A DNA stretch of 64,000 nt from Pigmentiphaga sp. (GCA_023228945.1 JALOAI010000008.1:62001-126000); one strand, 5' to 3'; positions 46,251 to 56,289 are shown, counted from the first letter of the stretch. Translations and numbers: made by a program. Notes: a model not told the origin generated them from the sequence alone.

Positions 46251-47776
46251 CAGTGTTGCTCCGGGCGGCGCAGATGCCAGTCGGTGGCCTGCTGGTACAC
46301 GTGGCCGGTGTGCAGCAGGCGGGCTTCGTCGAAGTAATTGCCGATCAGTTGCAGGCCTACGGGGCGCCGGGCATGTTGGCCCTGGCCGAAGCCGCAGGGC
46401 ACCGACATGGCGGGCAGTCCGGCCAGGTTGATCGCCAGGGTGTAGATGTCGGCCAGGTACATGGCCACGGGGTCGCCGGATTTCTCGCCGAGGTTCCAGG
46501 CGACGGTGGGCGCCACCGGGCCGGCGATCAGATCGCACTGGCTGCCCAGCACGCCCTGGAAATCCTGGGCGATGAGGCGGCGGATGCGTTGCGCCTGCAG
46601 GTAGTAGGCATCGTAGTAGCCATGCGACAGCACGTAGGTGCCGGTGAGGATGCGGCGCTGGACTTCCGCACCGAAGCCCTCGGCCCGCGAACGGGCCGTC
46701 ATGTCGGCGATGTCGGTGTACTCCGCCGCGCGGTGGCCATAACGCACGCCGTCGAAACGCGAGAGGTTGCTGGAGGCCTCGGCGGTGGCGATCACGTAGT
46801 AAGCGGGAATCGACAGCTCGGTGCGGGGCAACGAAACTTCGACGCGCCGGGCCCCCAGTTGCTCGAACTGGAGCAGGGCGGCGTCGAGGGCGGCGCGTAC
46901 CTCGGCGGCCAGGCCGACGCCGAAGAACTCGCCGGGTACGCCGATGCGCAGGCCGGCCAGCGGCTGGCTATCGGGTTGTGTCTCGGCCAGGGCATTGAAG
47001 CCGGCCCGGATCCGCCCGGGCTGGTTGGCCTGGCCGTGGCAGGATTCGACGCAGGTGGAATCCCGCGGATCGAAGCCGCTCATGGGATCGAGGATTTCGA
47101 GCAGGTCGGCCGCGCTGCGCGCCATGGGGCCCGCCTGATCGAGGCTGGAGCCGTAGGCGATCATGCCGTAGCGCGACACGGTGCCGTAGGTGGGCTTGAT
47201 GCCGCTGACGCCGCAGAGCGCGGCGGGTTGGCGGATCGAGCCGCCGGTATCGGTGCCGGTGCTGGCCAGTACCAGGCCGGCCGCCACCGCCGCCGCCGAA
47301 CCGCCGGACGAGCCGCCGGCCACCGCTTGCGGATCCCAGGGGTTCAGGGTGGGGCCATAGGCGGAGTTTTCGTTCGACGAGCCCATGGCGAATTCGTCGC
47401 AGTTGAGCTTGCCCAGCGAGACCGCGCCGGCGGCTCGCAGGCGCTCGACCACGGTGGCATCGAAGGGGCTGACGTAATGCTCCAGCATGCGGCTGGCGGC
47501 GGTGGTGCGCCAGCCGGTGGTGACGAACACGTCTTTGTGGCCGATCGGCACGCCGGCCAAGGGGCCCGCCTGGCCGCCCGCCAGCGCCTGATCGGCGGCG
47601 TCGGCCTGGGCCAGGGTGAGCTCGGGGGCGACGTGCAGGAAGGCGTTGAGGCCGGCCTGGCCGGCGATCGCATCGAGCGCGCTGCCGGCGAGTTCGCGGG
47701 CCGACACCTGGCGCTGTGCCAGGGCCTGGCGCAGCGCCGCGATGCCGTCGAATTCGGAATGCAGGGGACGTGTCAT
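46250..47776 (-). CDS. gatA: Asp-tRNA(Asn)/Glu-tRNA(Gln) amidotransferase subunit A
   Basis: 508 residues with the amidase signature: Lys in VPIGHKDVF and the serines in GGSSGGSAAAVAAGL and GTDTGGSIRQPA. It releases ammonia from glutamine for transamidation. The gene is 78 bases after gatC and abuts gatB. Confidence 0.96.
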   Translation of the reverse strand: MTRPLHSEFDGIAALRQALAQRQVSARELAGSALDAIAGQAGLNAFLHVAPELTLAQADAADQALAGGQAGPLAGVPIGHKDVFVTTGWRTTAASRMLEHYVSPFDATVVERLRAAGAVSLGKLNCDEFAMGSSNENSAYGPTLNPWDPQAVAGGSSGGSAAAVAAGLVLASTGTDTGGSIRQPAALCGVSGIKPTYGTVSRYGMIAYGSSLDQAGPMARSAADLLEILDPMSGFDPRDSTCVESCHGQANQPGRIRAGFNALAETQPDSQPLAGLRIGVPGEFFGVGLAAEVRAALDAALLQFEQLGARRVEVSLPRTELSIPAYYVIATAEASSNLSRFDGVRYGHRAAEYTDIADMTARSRAEGFGAEVQRRILTGTYVLSHGYYDAYYLQAQRIRRLIAQDFQGVLGSQCDLIAGPVAPTVAWNLGEKSGDPVAMYLADIYTLAINLAGLPAMSVPCGFGQGQHARRPVGLQLIGNYFDEARLLHTGHVYQQATDWHLRRPEQH

Positions 47777-47854
47777 GGCAAAACGAGCAGAAAATACCGC
47801 GGGACGGAGCCGGCCGGGACCGGCGCGAAGAGCGCGCCAGCGGGCGGCGGCGGA

Positions 47855-48160
47855 TTATTCGATGACTTTGGGCACCAGGAACAGGCCGTCGCGGCTGGCG
47901 GGGGCGTTGGCCATCAGGCGTTCGCGTTCAGCCGTGGAGGCGGTTTCGGTGACGGTGTCGGCGCGCAGCCGCAGGGATACCTCGCCGATGACGGACAAGG
48001 GATGGGCCAGCGGTTCGACGCCCTGGGTATCCACCGCCTGCAGCTGTTCGATCAGGTCGAATACGCGATTGAGGGCGGCCAGGGTTTGGGGCGCCGCATC
48101 CGCGGCGACCGCGAGGCTGGCCAGCTTGGCCAGGCGGGTGACGTCGTTTTCGGTGAGCAT
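47855..48160 (-). CDS. gatC: Asp-tRNA(Asn)/Glu-tRNA(Gln) amidotransferase subunit C
   Basis: 101 residues, the usual GatC size. MLTENDVTRLAKLASLAV, the central DLIEQLQAVDTQGVEPLAHP and the C-terminal LFLVPKVIE are characteristic. It stabilises the GatAB complex. The start at 48160 is chosen over an in-frame ATG at 48247 because the added residues are not conserved-looking. Confidence 0.93.
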   Translation of the reverse strand: MLTENDVTRLAKLASLAVAADAAPQTLAALNRVFDLIEQLQAVDTQGVEPLAHPLSVIGEVSLRLRADTVTETASTAERERLMANAPASRDGLFLVPKVIE

Positions 48161-48530
48161 GGTCTGGGCGGTGGCCCGGCGGCGAGGTACGCCGGACGGC
48201 AACGGGAAGAAGGGTGGACGCCGGTAAAAGAGGCGGAATGCGCGCATGGCGACGCGAACGTCGCGATTCTGAGGGATTATAAGTTATCATTTTTTATTTA
48301 CCGGCATGGCGCCCGGTGCGCGATGCCGGCCTGTTTTGCCGCTGCCCATCGCGATGGCGTCATGCCGGCCGGGCGCACTGCGCCAGTCCAAAACGCCGTT
48401 TCCTCCAGATTCCTGTTCCGTCGTCGAGGCACCCCGACCGGATGCGACCCGATATCATGTCATGATGATTCCGCTGTCGATCCCCTAGCCCGGTGGCACG
48501 CTGCCGACGACTCCCTTACCAGTTCCCTCC
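48161..48530. promoter_or_regulatory. Divergent region between gatC and mreB
   Basis: 370 bases holding promoters for gatCAB and the mre operon. An AT-rich patch at 48270-48300 (GATTATAAGTTATC and T-runs) is the likely core promoter zone. The mreB-proximal part is GC-rich with no clear signal. No gene seen. Confidence 0.5.
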
Positions 48531-49574
48531 ATGTTCGGATTCCTGCGCAGTTATTTTTCCAGCGACCTGGCCATCGACCTGGGTACGGCCAATACGCTGA
48601 TCTACGTCCGCGGCAAGGGCATCGTGCTCGACGAGCCTTCCGTGGTGGCGATCCGTCACGATGGCGGTCCCAATGGCAAGCAAACCATCCAGGCCGTGGG
48701 TCACCAGGCCAAGCTGATGCTCGGCCGCGTGCCCGGCAACATCGATGCCATCCGGCCCATGAAAGACGGCGTGATCGCCGACTTCACCGTCACCGAGCAG
48801 ATGCTCAAGCAATTCATCCGCATGGTGCACCCCAAAAACCTTCTGGCGCCCAGCCCGCGCATCATCGTGTGCGTGCCCTGCGGCTCCACGCAGGTCGAGC
48901 GGCGCGCCATCCGCGAGTCGGCCATGGGCGCCGGCGCGAGCCAGGTGTACCTGATCGAAGAACCCATGGCCGCCGCGATCGGCGCCGGCCTGGCGGTGTC
49001 CGAGCCCAGCGGCTCGATGGTGGTCGACATCGGCGGCGGCACCACCGAGGTCGCCGTCATTTCGCTGGGCGGCATGGTCTACAAGGGCTCGGTGCGGGTC
49101 GGTGGCGATAAATTCGACGAAGCCATCATCAATTACATTCGCCGCAACTTCGGCATGATGATCGGCGATCCCACCGCCGAACTCATCAAAAAAGAGATCG
49201 GCTCCGCTTTTCCGGGTTCCGAGGTGCGCGAAATGGAGGTCAAGGGCCGCAATTTGTCCGAAGGCATCCCCCGCAGCTTCTCGGTGTCGTCCAACGAGAT
49301 CCTCGAAGCCCTCACCGATCCGCTCAACCAGATCGTGTCCGCGGTCAAGATCGCCCTCGAGCAAACGCCGCCCGAGCTGGGGGCCGACGTCTCCGAAAAA
49401 GGCATCGTCCTCACCGGCGGCGGAGCTCTGCTGAGCGACCTCGACCGCCTGCTGCAGGAAGAAACCGGGCTGCCGGTGGTGGTGGCCGAAGACCCCCTCA
49501 CCTGCGTGGTGCGGGGCTGCGGCGACGCCCTCGAGCACATGGATAAACTAGGCCCCGTCTTCATCAACGACTGA
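48531..49574 (+). CDS. mreB: Rod-shape actin homologue MreB
   Basis: 347 residues. Actin-fold motifs: phosphate 1 LAIDLGTANTLIY, phosphate 2 VVDIGGGTTEVAVIS, adenosine motif IVLTGGGALLSDLD. The amphipathic N-terminus FGFLRSYFS anchors filaments to the membrane. It directs lateral peptidoglycan synthesis. It is the first gene of mreBCD-mrdA-rodA. Confidence 0.97.
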   Translation: MFGFLRSYFSSDLAIDLGTANTLIYVRGKGIVLDEPSVVAIRHDGGPNGKQTIQAVGHQAKLMLGRVPGNIDAIRPMKDGVIADFTVTEQMLKQFIRMVHPKNLLAPSPRIIVCVPCGSTQVERRAIRESAMGAGASQVYLIEEPMAAAIGAGLAVSEPSGSMVVDIGGGTTEVAVISLGGMVYKGSVRVGGDKFDEAIINYIRRNFGMMIGDPTAELIKKEIGSAFPGSEVREMEVKGRNLSEGIPRSFSVSSNEILEALTDPLNQIVSAVKIALEQTPPELGADVSEKGIVLTGGGALLSDLDRLLQEETGLPVVVAEDPLTCVVRGCGDALEHMDKLGPVFIND

Positions 49575-49591
49575 CCGATTGACACCGCAGC

Positions 49592-50500
49592 ATGCCCGGA
49601 AATGCCCCGTCGCTGTTCCGACAAGGCCCGCCGGGCTGGGTTCGCTTGGCGGTGTTCGCCACCCTGGCGCTGGCGCTGATGGTGGTGGACGCCCGCTGGC
49701 ATGTGCTGGATACGGCGCGCCATTACCTGGGGGTTGCCCTGCATCCCTTCCAGACCGTGATGCGGCTGCCGCGTGACGGCGCGCGCCAGGTGGCCGATTG
49801 GCTGGACACCGCGGAGCGTATCCGGGCCGAAGACGAAGCCGAAAGCCGGCGCCGCATCGAAGTGGCGCAATTGGCCACCTACGCCGCTCGCCTGGCCGAG
49901 GAAAACGCCCAGCTCCGGCGCCTGATCGGCGTGGCCGACGATCGTACCGGCGCGCCCACGATATTGGTGGAGCTGCTCTACGAAGTCCGCACCCAGTTCG
50001 ACCAGCGCCTCATCGTCAACAAGGGGCAGCAAGCGGGGATCCGCGCCGGCATGCCGCTGATCAACGAGCGCGGACTGGTCGGCCAAGTGGTGCGCGCCGG
50101 CGCCTTCAATGCGGAGGTTGCCCTGCTGACCGATCGTACCGTTTCGGTGCCCGTGCAGGTGTTGCGCAACGGCCTGCGGGCCATCGCCTATGCCGACAGT
50201 ACGCCGGGCAAGCTCGAACTGCGCTACGTGCCCGCCGACGCCGAACTGGTGGAGGGCGATCTGCTGGTCACCAGCGGCCTGGGCGGCTGGTATGCGCCCG
50301 GCGTGCCGGTGGCGCGGGTGGAACGTGTCGAGTCGGATCCGGTCAGTGGCTATGCCAAAGTGGTGGCGCAACCGGTGGCCGCCATCGATCATCATCGCCA
50401 CTTTCTGGTCCAGCTGACCGACGGCACCGGTCTCATCGACCTCGAGTCTCCCGAGACCACCGAGGAGGCGGAGGCCGAGCCGGCCCCGCCGGCGTCCTAA
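49592..50500 (+). CDS. mreC: Rod-shape protein MreC
   Basis: 302 residues. One membrane span (VRLAVFATLALALMVVD, about 14-30), a coiled coil (about 65-110, ending AEENAQLRRLIGV), and a periplasmic beta domain (VNKGQQAGIRAGMPLINERG, LVGQVVRAG). It links MreB to PBP2. An acidic, Pro-rich tail ends the protein. Confidence 0.94.
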   Translation: MPGNAPSLFRQGPPGWVRLAVFATLALALMVVDARWHVLDTARHYLGVALHPFQTVMRLPRDGARQVADWLDTAERIRAEDEAESRRRIEVAQLATYAARLAEENAQLRRLIGVADDRTGAPTILVELLYEVRTQFDQRLIVNKGQQAGIRAGMPLINERGLVGQVVRAGAFNAEVALLTDRTVSVPVQVLRNGLRAIAYADSTPGKLELRYVPADAELVEGDLLVTSGLGGWYAPGVPVARVERVESDPVSGYAKVVAQPVAAIDHHRHFLVQLTDGTGLIDLESPETTEEAEAEPAPPAS

Positions 50501-50521
50501 CGCTTTGCGCCACGCTTCGCC

Positions 50522-51064
50522 ATGAACTCCTTTCCCGTCGCCCCTCGTGTCCCGCGCCGCCACATGGCGCCGCAACGGCTGTTGCGCGCGGCCAGCGTCT
50601 GGTTCGTCGCCATCACCCTGATGCTGGGTTGGCTGCTCGACCTGCTGCCGTGGGGACGCTGGCCGGGGGTTCCCGACTTTTTCGCGCTGGTGCTGTTGTT
50701 CTGGGGCTTGCACGCTCCGCATCGCGTAGGCATGCTGGTGGCTTTCGTCGGCGGCCTGCTGCTCGACGTCCATCATGCGGCGCTGCTGGGCGAAAACGCG
50801 CTGGCTTATACCTTGCTGATTTACTGGGCCATGGTGCTACGCATCCGCTTGCTGCGTTTCGGCCTGCTGGCGCAGGCCCTGCACGTTTTTCCGATGCTGG
50901 TGCTGGCCAGCGGTATCGCGACCGGCCTGGCCGCCCTGTTGCAGGGCAGCGCCTGGAGCTGGTGGTGGCTGGCCGACTGCCTGGCCGGAGCGGTGGTGTG
51001 GCCTCTGGTGGCCTGGTTATTGCAATTGCCGCAACGGCTTGCCGCCGGGCGCGACGCGAGCTGA
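50522..51064 (+). CDS. mreD: Rod-shape protein MreD
   Basis: 180 residues, mostly hydrophobic with about five membrane spans (such as WFVAITLMLGWLLDLLPWG and FFALVLLFWGL). LVAFVGGLLLDVHHAALLGE is the MreD signature loop. It lies 21 bases after mreC. Confidence 0.93.
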   Translation: MNSFPVAPRVPRRHMAPQRLLRAASVWFVAITLMLGWLLDLLPWGRWPGVPDFFALVLLFWGLHAPHRVGMLVAFVGGLLLDVHHAALLGENALAYTLLIYWAMVLRIRLLRFGLLAQALHVFPMLVLASGIATGLAALLQGSAWSWWWLADCLAGAVVWPLVAWLLQLPQRLAAGRDAS

Positions 51065-51076
51065 GCGGATTCCTTC

Positions 51077-53155
51077 ATGGTCGACCTGAACCAGCCCCGC
51101 GAGTTCGGCCGCCAGTTCCGGCTGCGCCTTTGGGTGGCCGGCCTGGCCGCCCTGTTCGGCTTTTTGTTGCTGGGCAGCCGCTTGTGGTGGCTGCAGGTCG
51201 AGCAACATAGCCAATACGTCACGCGCGCCGACAATAATCGCATTTCGGTGCGTGCCATCGCCCCGCGCCGCGGCGAGATCTTCGACCGCCATGGCGTGGC
51301 CCTGGCGCGTAATGTCTCCACCTGGACGCTCGAACTGGTGCCGGCCGAGGTGCCCGATCTCGATGCCACGATCCTGGAGCTGTCGGAGCTGATCGCCATT
51401 TCCGAGACCGATCGCCGGCGGTTCCGGCGGCTGCGCCAGGAATCCAGCCGCTTCGAGAGCATTCCGTTGCGCACCAATCTGGGCGAGGACGAGGCGGCCC
51501 GTTTTGCCGCCGTGCGTTTCCGCTTCCCGGGGGTGGACCTGCGTTCGCGCTGGATGCGGGAGTATCCCCACGGCGAAGTCGGCGCGCATGTGATCGGCTA
51601 CCTCAATCGCCTGTCGCCGGCCGATGTCGAGCGTCTCGAGGAGGAAGGCCAGTGGGCCAATTACCGCGCCACCCAGCACATCGGTAAGCAGGGCGTGGAA
51701 AAATCCTACGAGGCCGTGCTGCACGGCGCGGTGGGCGCCGAAGCGGTGGAAGTCACAGCCCGCGGCCGCCCGGTGCGCGTGCTGCATCGCACCGAGCCCC
51801 AGGCGGGGCGCGACCTGCGCCTATCCATCGATATCCATCTACAGCGCGTGGCGGAACAGGCCCTGGCCGGCCGTCGTGGCGCCGTGGTGGCCATCGAGCC
51901 CACCACGGGCGACATTCTCGCCTTTGTGTCGCAACCCTCATATGATCCCAATCTGTTCGTGAATGGCATCGACGTCGAGAACTGGCGTTTGTTATCGGAG
52001 TCGCCCGACAAGCCCCTGATCAACCGGCCGCTGTCGGGCACGTACCCGATCGGCTCCACCTACAAGCCCTTCATGGCGCTGGCCGGGCTGGAGCTGGGCG
52101 TGCGCAAGGCCAGCGACATCATCTACGATCCGGGCTTCTTCGAGCTGGCCGGTCACCGCTTCCGCAACGCGGGCAGCGTGGCGTATGGCCCCACCAACCT
52201 GCATCGCTCGCTGGTGGTGTCGTCGGATACCTACTATTACAGTTTGGCCAGCGAGCTCGGCGTCAATCGCATTCACGACTTCATGAAGCCGTTCGGCTTC
52301 GGCCAAGTCACCGGCATCGATCTCGAGGGCGAGCGCAGCGGCATCCTGCCGTCCACCGAGTGGAAGCGCCAGCATTTCCGCAAGCCCGAACAGCAGCGCT
52401 GGTACAACGGCGAAACCGTGTCGGTGGGCGTGGGGCAGGGCTACAACTCGTTTACCATCCTGCAGCTGGCCCAGGCGACGGCCGTGCTGGCCAGCGGTGG
52501 CACCTACATACGGCCCCACGTCGTCAAAAGCATAGGCGGCGCCCCCGGCGAAGCCGAGACCCTGACGGTGCCCAGCGCCAGCTACACCATTCCGTTCGAG
52601 CCGGCCCATCTGCGCGCGGTGCGCGATGCGCTGGTGGAGGTCAATCGCACCGGCACCGCGCGCCGTGCCTTCGACGGCGCGCCCTACGCCGTGGCCGGTA
52701 AAACGGGTACGGCGCAGGTGTTCAGCCTGCGCGGCGAAAAGTACCGCGCCAGCGAAGTGGACGAGCGTTTGCGCGATCACGCCCTGTACATGGCCTTTGC
52801 GCCCGCCGAAGCGCCGCGCATCGCGCTGGCGGTGCTGGTGGAAAACGGCGGCTGGGGCGGCGCCACGGCGGCCCCGGTGGCCCGGGCCATCTTCGATTAT
52901 TGGCTGCTCGAACGCCATCCTGAATCCGTGCAACTGCTGCGCGCCGCCAACGAGGCGCCCAACATGGGAGACCGCATCATTGCCGCCCGCCTGCCCACGC
53001 CGCGCAACCAGGTGCCGGAGGACCGCCCGGCCCAGTTTCGCGTGCCGCCCCCCACGCGCCAATCCCCGGCCGCCGAGGACGGGCCGCCACGGGCGCGGTT
53101 TTCGGTGCGTGCGCTGGAGGGCCCCAGCGTGCTTTCGGGAGATCGGCAACTATGA
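51077..53155 (+). CDS. mrdA: Penicillin-binding protein 2 (peptidoglycan transpeptidase)
   Basis: 692 residues. A single N-terminal span (LWVAGLAALFGFLLLGSRL), dimerisation domain (APRRGEIFDRHGVALARN), and a transpeptidase domain with SXXK in IGSTYKPF, SXN in VVSSDTYYYS (Ser-Ser-Asp) and KTG in VAGKTGTAQV. It crosslinks septum-independent wall with RodA. The stop overlaps rodA by 4 bases. A Pro-rich C-terminal tail of about 60 residues is not conserved-looking. Confidence 0.96.
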   Translation: MVDLNQPREFGRQFRLRLWVAGLAALFGFLLLGSRLWWLQVEQHSQYVTRADNNRISVRAIAPRRGEIFDRHGVALARNVSTWTLELVPAEVPDLDATILELSELIAISETDRRRFRRLRQESSRFESIPLRTNLGEDEAARFAAVRFRFPGVDLRSRWMREYPHGEVGAHVIGYLNRLSPADVERLEEEGQWANYRATQHIGKQGVEKSYEAVLHGAVGAEAVEVTARGRPVRVLHRTEPQAGRDLRLSIDIHLQRVAEQALAGRRGAVVAIEPTTGDILAFVSQPSYDPNLFVNGIDVENWRLLSESPDKPLINRPLSGTYPIGSTYKPFMALAGLELGVRKASDIIYDPGFFELAGHRFRNAGSVAYGPTNLHRSLVVSSDTYYYSLASELGVNRIHDFMKPFGFGQVTGIDLEGERSGILPSTEWKRQHFRKPEQQRWYNGETVSVGVGQGYNSFTILQLAQATAVLASGGTYIRPHVVKSIGGAPGEAETLTVPSASYTIPFEPAHLRAVRDALVEVNRTGTARRAFDGAPYAVAGKTGTAQVFSLRGEKYRASEVDERLRDHALYMAFAPAEAPRIALAVLVENGGWGGATAAPVARAIFDYWLLERHPESVQLLRAANEAPNMGDRIIAARLPTPRNQVPEDRPAQFRVPPPTRQSPAAEDGPPRARFSVRALEGPSVLSGDRQL

Positions 53156-54294
53156 GAAAGCTGCCGACGCTGCGGTTTCTGGCTTCGCGCCTGTGGGTGT
53201 TCGATCCCATCTTCCTGTTGCTGCTGATGGCGGTTGCCGGCGTGGGGCTTACCACGCTTTATTCAGCCGTGGGCGGTGGCGACGGCCGATTTGCCGACCA
53301 GCTGCGCAATTTCGGCATGGCGTTTCTGGTGATGTGGGCGGTGGCCCAGCTATCGCCCCGGTTGCTGCAGCGGCTGGCCTTGCCGGTTTACGGCGTGGCG
53401 CTCCTGCTGCTGGTGGCGGTCGAGCTATTCGGCGACGTGCGCCAGGGGGCGCAGCGTTGGCTCGACCTCGGCATCGTGAGCCTGCAGCCTTCGGAGCTGA
53501 TGAAGATCGCCATGCCCATGATGCTTGCGTGGTATTTCTATCGTCGCGAAGGCGCACTGCGCTGGCGGGACTTTCTGGTGGCCGGCGTTTTGCTGGCGGT
53601 GCCGTTTCTGCTGATCGTCAAGCAGCCCGATCTCGGTACCGCCCTGCTGGTGTTCGGCGCCGGGTTCTTCGTGATCTTTTTTGCCGGCCTATCGTTCGGC
53701 TTGCTGACGCCCGTCGTTGTCCTGGCCACGGCGCTGGTGGTGGGCGTGGTGGCCTTCGAGGACACCTTGTGCGCGCCCGACACCGATTGGGTGGTGTTGC
53801 ACGAATACCAGAAGCACAGGGTTTGCACCTTGCTCGATCCCTCCGTCGACCCGCTCGGCCGCGGCTTCCACACCATCCAGTCGTCGATCGCCATCGGTTC
53901 GGGCGGCGTGATGGGCAAGGGTTTCATGGCGGGCACACAATCCCAACTCGACTTCGTGCCCGAGCGTACCACCGACTTCATTTTCGCGGTTTTTGCCGAA
54001 GAGCAGGGCCTGGTGGGCGCCGCGGTGCTGTTGCTGCTCTACATGCTGCTCTTGATCCGGGGGCTAATGATCGCCGCCATGGCCTCCTCCACGTTCACGC
54101 GTCTGCTGGCGGCGGCGCTGAGCATGGTGTTTTTCATCTATGCCTTCGTCAACGTGGGCATGGTGATCGGCATCCTGCCCGTGGTGGGCGTGCCGCTGCC
54201 GCTCATGAGCTATGGCGGCACGGCCCTGATCACCGTGGGTGCCGCCGCGGGCCTGCTCATGACGATCTACCGTCATCGCCTCCGGCGCCCCTGA
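53152..54294 (+). CDS. rodA: Rod-shape peptidoglycan glycosyltransferase RodA
   Basis: 380 residues with about ten membrane segments. SEDS motifs: RWLDLGIVSLQPSELMK, KQPDLGTALLV, and the late FVNVGMVIGILPVVGVPLPLMSYGG. It polymerises lipid II with PBP2. The convergent mutY gene overlaps its last 38 bases. Confidence 0.96.
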   Translation: MRKLPTLRFLASRLWVFDPIFLLLLMAVAGVGLTTLYSAVGGGDGRFADQLRNFGMAFLVMWAVAQLSPRLLQRLALPVYGVALLLLVAVELFGDVRQGAQRWLDLGIVSLQPSELMKIAMPMMLAWYFYRREGALRWRDFLVAGVLLAVPFLLIVKQPDLGTALLVFGAGFFVIFFAGLSFGLLTPVVVLATALVVGVVAFEDTLCAPDTDWVVLHEYQKHRVCTLLDPSVDPLGRGFHTIQSSIAIGSGGVMGKGFMAGTQSQLDFVPERTTDFIFAVFAEEQGLVGAAVLLLLYMLLLIRGLMIAAMASSTFTRLLAAALSMVFFIYAFVNVGMVIGILPVVGVPLPLMSYGGTALITVGAAAGLLMTIYRHRLRRP

Positions 54295-55468
54295 ACAGGG
54301 GTGGTTCCACCAACAGCTTGCGGATCGGCGCCGGCAGCGCGGCGTCGTTCAGCGCCGAGGCTTCCAGCCATTGGTGTCGGCCGTCCTCGGCCAGGGCCAG
54401 GCGCCCGGCCTGTATCCGCCACGGCGTGGCGTGCAGGCGGAAATGGGTGAAAACGTGCTGGAACGGCGCCAGAGGCTCGGGCTCGCCGTCGGGCTCGATG
54501 CCCAGGCGCCGGCAGGCCGCGGCGATATCGCCGTCGTCACATTCGGGCAGGCTGAGTAAGCCGCCCCAGATGCCGCGCGGCGGACGCTGTTCGAGCAGGG
54601 TATGGTCCTGGTGCCGTATCCAGAGCAGGTGCACCTGCCGCTCGCCGGCGGCTTTGCGCCGGCGCTTGCCGGGCAGTTCCAGCTGGCGGGCCTCGCGCAG
54701 CGCCACACAGCTATCCGTCAGCGGGCAGCGCTCGCAGGCCGGCATGCCGCGGGTACAGACCGTGGCGCCCAGATCCATCAGGCCCTGGGTATAAGCCGTC
54801 ATCGCGGCATGGCCGTCGTTGTGGCGGGAAAGATCGGGCAATTCGGCTTCGGCCACTTCCCACAGCCGCCGCAAGACTCCCGGACTGGCCGGGTCGCCGT
54901 CGACGCCATGGTGGCGGGCCAGTACCCGGCGGACATTGCCATCGAGGATGGCGGCGCGCTCGCCATAGGCGAAGGCGGCCACCGCCGCGGCGGTTGAACG
55001 GCCAATGCCGGGCAGCGTGGCCAAGGCTTCGGCGCTGGCGGGAAACCGGCCGCCATGCTCGGCGACGATCCGCTGCGCGCAGCCGTGCAGGTTGCGGGCG
55101 CGGGTGTAATAGCCCAGGCCGGCCCAAAGCGCCATGATCTCGCCGACGGGCGCGGCGGCCAGGTCGGCCACGGTGGGGAAGCGTTCGAGGAATCGCTGGT
55201 AGTAGGGCAGCACCGTGCTTACCTGCGTTTGCTGCAGCATGATCTCCGACAGCCAGATGCGGTAGGGATCGCGGGTGCCCTGCCAGGGGAGGCTGTGGCG
55301 GCCGTGGCTGCGTTGCCACGCGATCACGCGCTCGGCGACGCCGGTGCGCCCCGCGGGGTATGCCGGCTCGGGGGAAGGCGCCGTGGCGTCCGGCCCGGGC
55401 GGCGACAGCGGCCGGCCTTCCTCGGCCTCGCCTTGGAGCACAAGGCCGGGGCGGGGTTGCGGGGTCAT
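54257..55468 (-). CDS. mutY: A/G-specific adenine DNA glycosylase MutY
   Basis: 403 residues. Catalytic motif: SEIMLQQTQVSTVLPYY (Glu in the QQTQV region), helix-hairpin-helix ATLPGIGRSTAAAVAAFAYG, Asp in AILDGNVRRVLAR, and the 4Fe-4S cluster C-X6-C-X2-C-X5-C (CTRGMPACERCPLTDSC). A C-terminal NUDIX-like domain senses 8-oxoG. The first 40 residues before VAERVIAWQ are a poorly conserved extension. The start at 55468 overlaps the mutM stop. Confidence 0.95.
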   Translation of the reverse strand: MTPQPRPGLVLQGEAEEGRPLSPPGPDATAPSPEPAYPAGRTGVAERVIAWQRSHGRHSLPWQGTRDPYRIWLSEIMLQQTQVSTVLPYYQRFLERFPTVADLAAAPVGEIMALWAGLGYYTRARNLHGCAQRIVAEHGGRFPASAEALATLPGIGRSTAAAVAAFAYGERAAILDGNVRRVLARHHGVDGDPASPGVLRRLWEVAEAELPDLSRHNDGHAAMTAYTQGLMDLGATVCTRGMPACERCPLTDSCVALREARQLELPGKRRRKAAGERQVHLLWIRHQDHTLLEQRPPRGIWGGLLSLPECDDGDIAAACRRLGIEPDGEPEPLAPFQHVFTHFRLHATPWRIQAGRLALAEDGRHQWLEASALNDAALPAPIRKLLVEPPLFRGAGGDDGRSS

Positions 55469-56289
55469 TTCTGGCAGCTCGGGCAATAGTACGTGGCGCG
55501 TTGATTGTGGATCTGCTTGCGGATGATGCCGCCAGCACACCGCCGGCAGGGCTCGCCCTCCCGGCCGTAAACCGCGCTATCGAGCTGGAAGTAGCCCGTG
55601 CCGCCATCGCTGTGGACGAAGTCGCGCAGCGAGCTGCCGCCCGCGGCGATGGCGTCGGCGAGCGTGGCCCGCACCGCTTCGGCCAACCGATCGCAACGCG
55701 TACGGCCCAGGCGGTGTCCCGGCGTCGAGGGATGGATGCGGGCGCGAAACAGGCTTTCGGAAGCATAGATGTTGCCCACACCGACCACGATGTCGCCAGC
55801 CAGCAAAAGTGCCTTGATGGTGGCGCCGCGCCCACGGATGCCGCGCTGTAGCCAGGCGCCCGAGAATTGCGGATCGAAAGGCTCGATGCCCAGGCCGGCC
55901 AGGCGGGGGTGCCCCAGCACCGGCCCGGCTTCGTGCGGATGCCAGAGCACCGAGCCGAAACGCCGGGGGTCGCGCAGACGCAACAGGTGCGCGTCGAACA
56001 CCCAGTCGACGTGGTCATGGACGGTCGGGGCCTGTTCCGTCGGGAGCACGCGCAACGAACCCGACATGCCCAGGTGGACGAGCTGCACGCCGTGGTCAAA
56101 ATGCAACAGCAAATACTTGCCGCGGCGCTCGGCGCGGCGCAGCGGTTGGTTGGCGCACAGATCGGCCAGATCGCCGGGCACCGGCCAGCGCAGGCGGGGT
56201 TCGCGTATCACCATATGGCGCAGGACGCGGCCCTCGATGTGCGGGGCGATACCCTGGCGGGTGACTTCGACTTCAGGGAGTTCGGGCAT
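55465..56289 (-). CDS. mutM: Formamidopyrimidine-DNA glycosylase
   Basis: 274 residues. It begins MPELPEVEVTRQGI with catalytic Pro2/Glu3, has the beta-strand Lys in RRGKYLLLHF, and ends in a C4 zinc finger (PCRRCAGG, then YYCPSCQK). It removes oxidised purines. The start at 56289 is fixed by the conserved N-terminus; the frame upstream to 56508 is repeat-related. It is co-transcribed with mutY. Confidence 0.96.
   Translation of the reverse strand: MPELPEVEVTRQGIAPHIEGRVLRHMVIREPRLRWPVPGDLADLCANQPLRRAERRGKYLLLHFDHGVQLVHLGMSGSLRVLPTEQAPTVHDHVDWVFDAHLLRLRDPRRFGSVLWHPHEAGPVLGHPRLAGLGIEPFDPQFSGAWLQRGIRGRGATIKALLLAGDIVVGVGNIYASESLFRARIHPSTPGHRLGRTRCDRLAEAVRATLADAIAAGGSSLRDFVHSDGGTGYFQLDSAVYGREGEPCRRCAGGIIRKQIHNQRATYYCPSCQK

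Noticed and set aside
46253..49111. 952-codon open frame antisense to gatA and gatC
   Set aside because: It lies opposite strongly conserved genes and has low-complexity Gly/Ala/Arg composition expected from the complementary frame of GC-rich coding DNA.
54257..54294. 38-base convergent overlap of rodA and mutY
   Set aside because: Real but ordinary in compact genomes; the C-termini of both proteins look normal.
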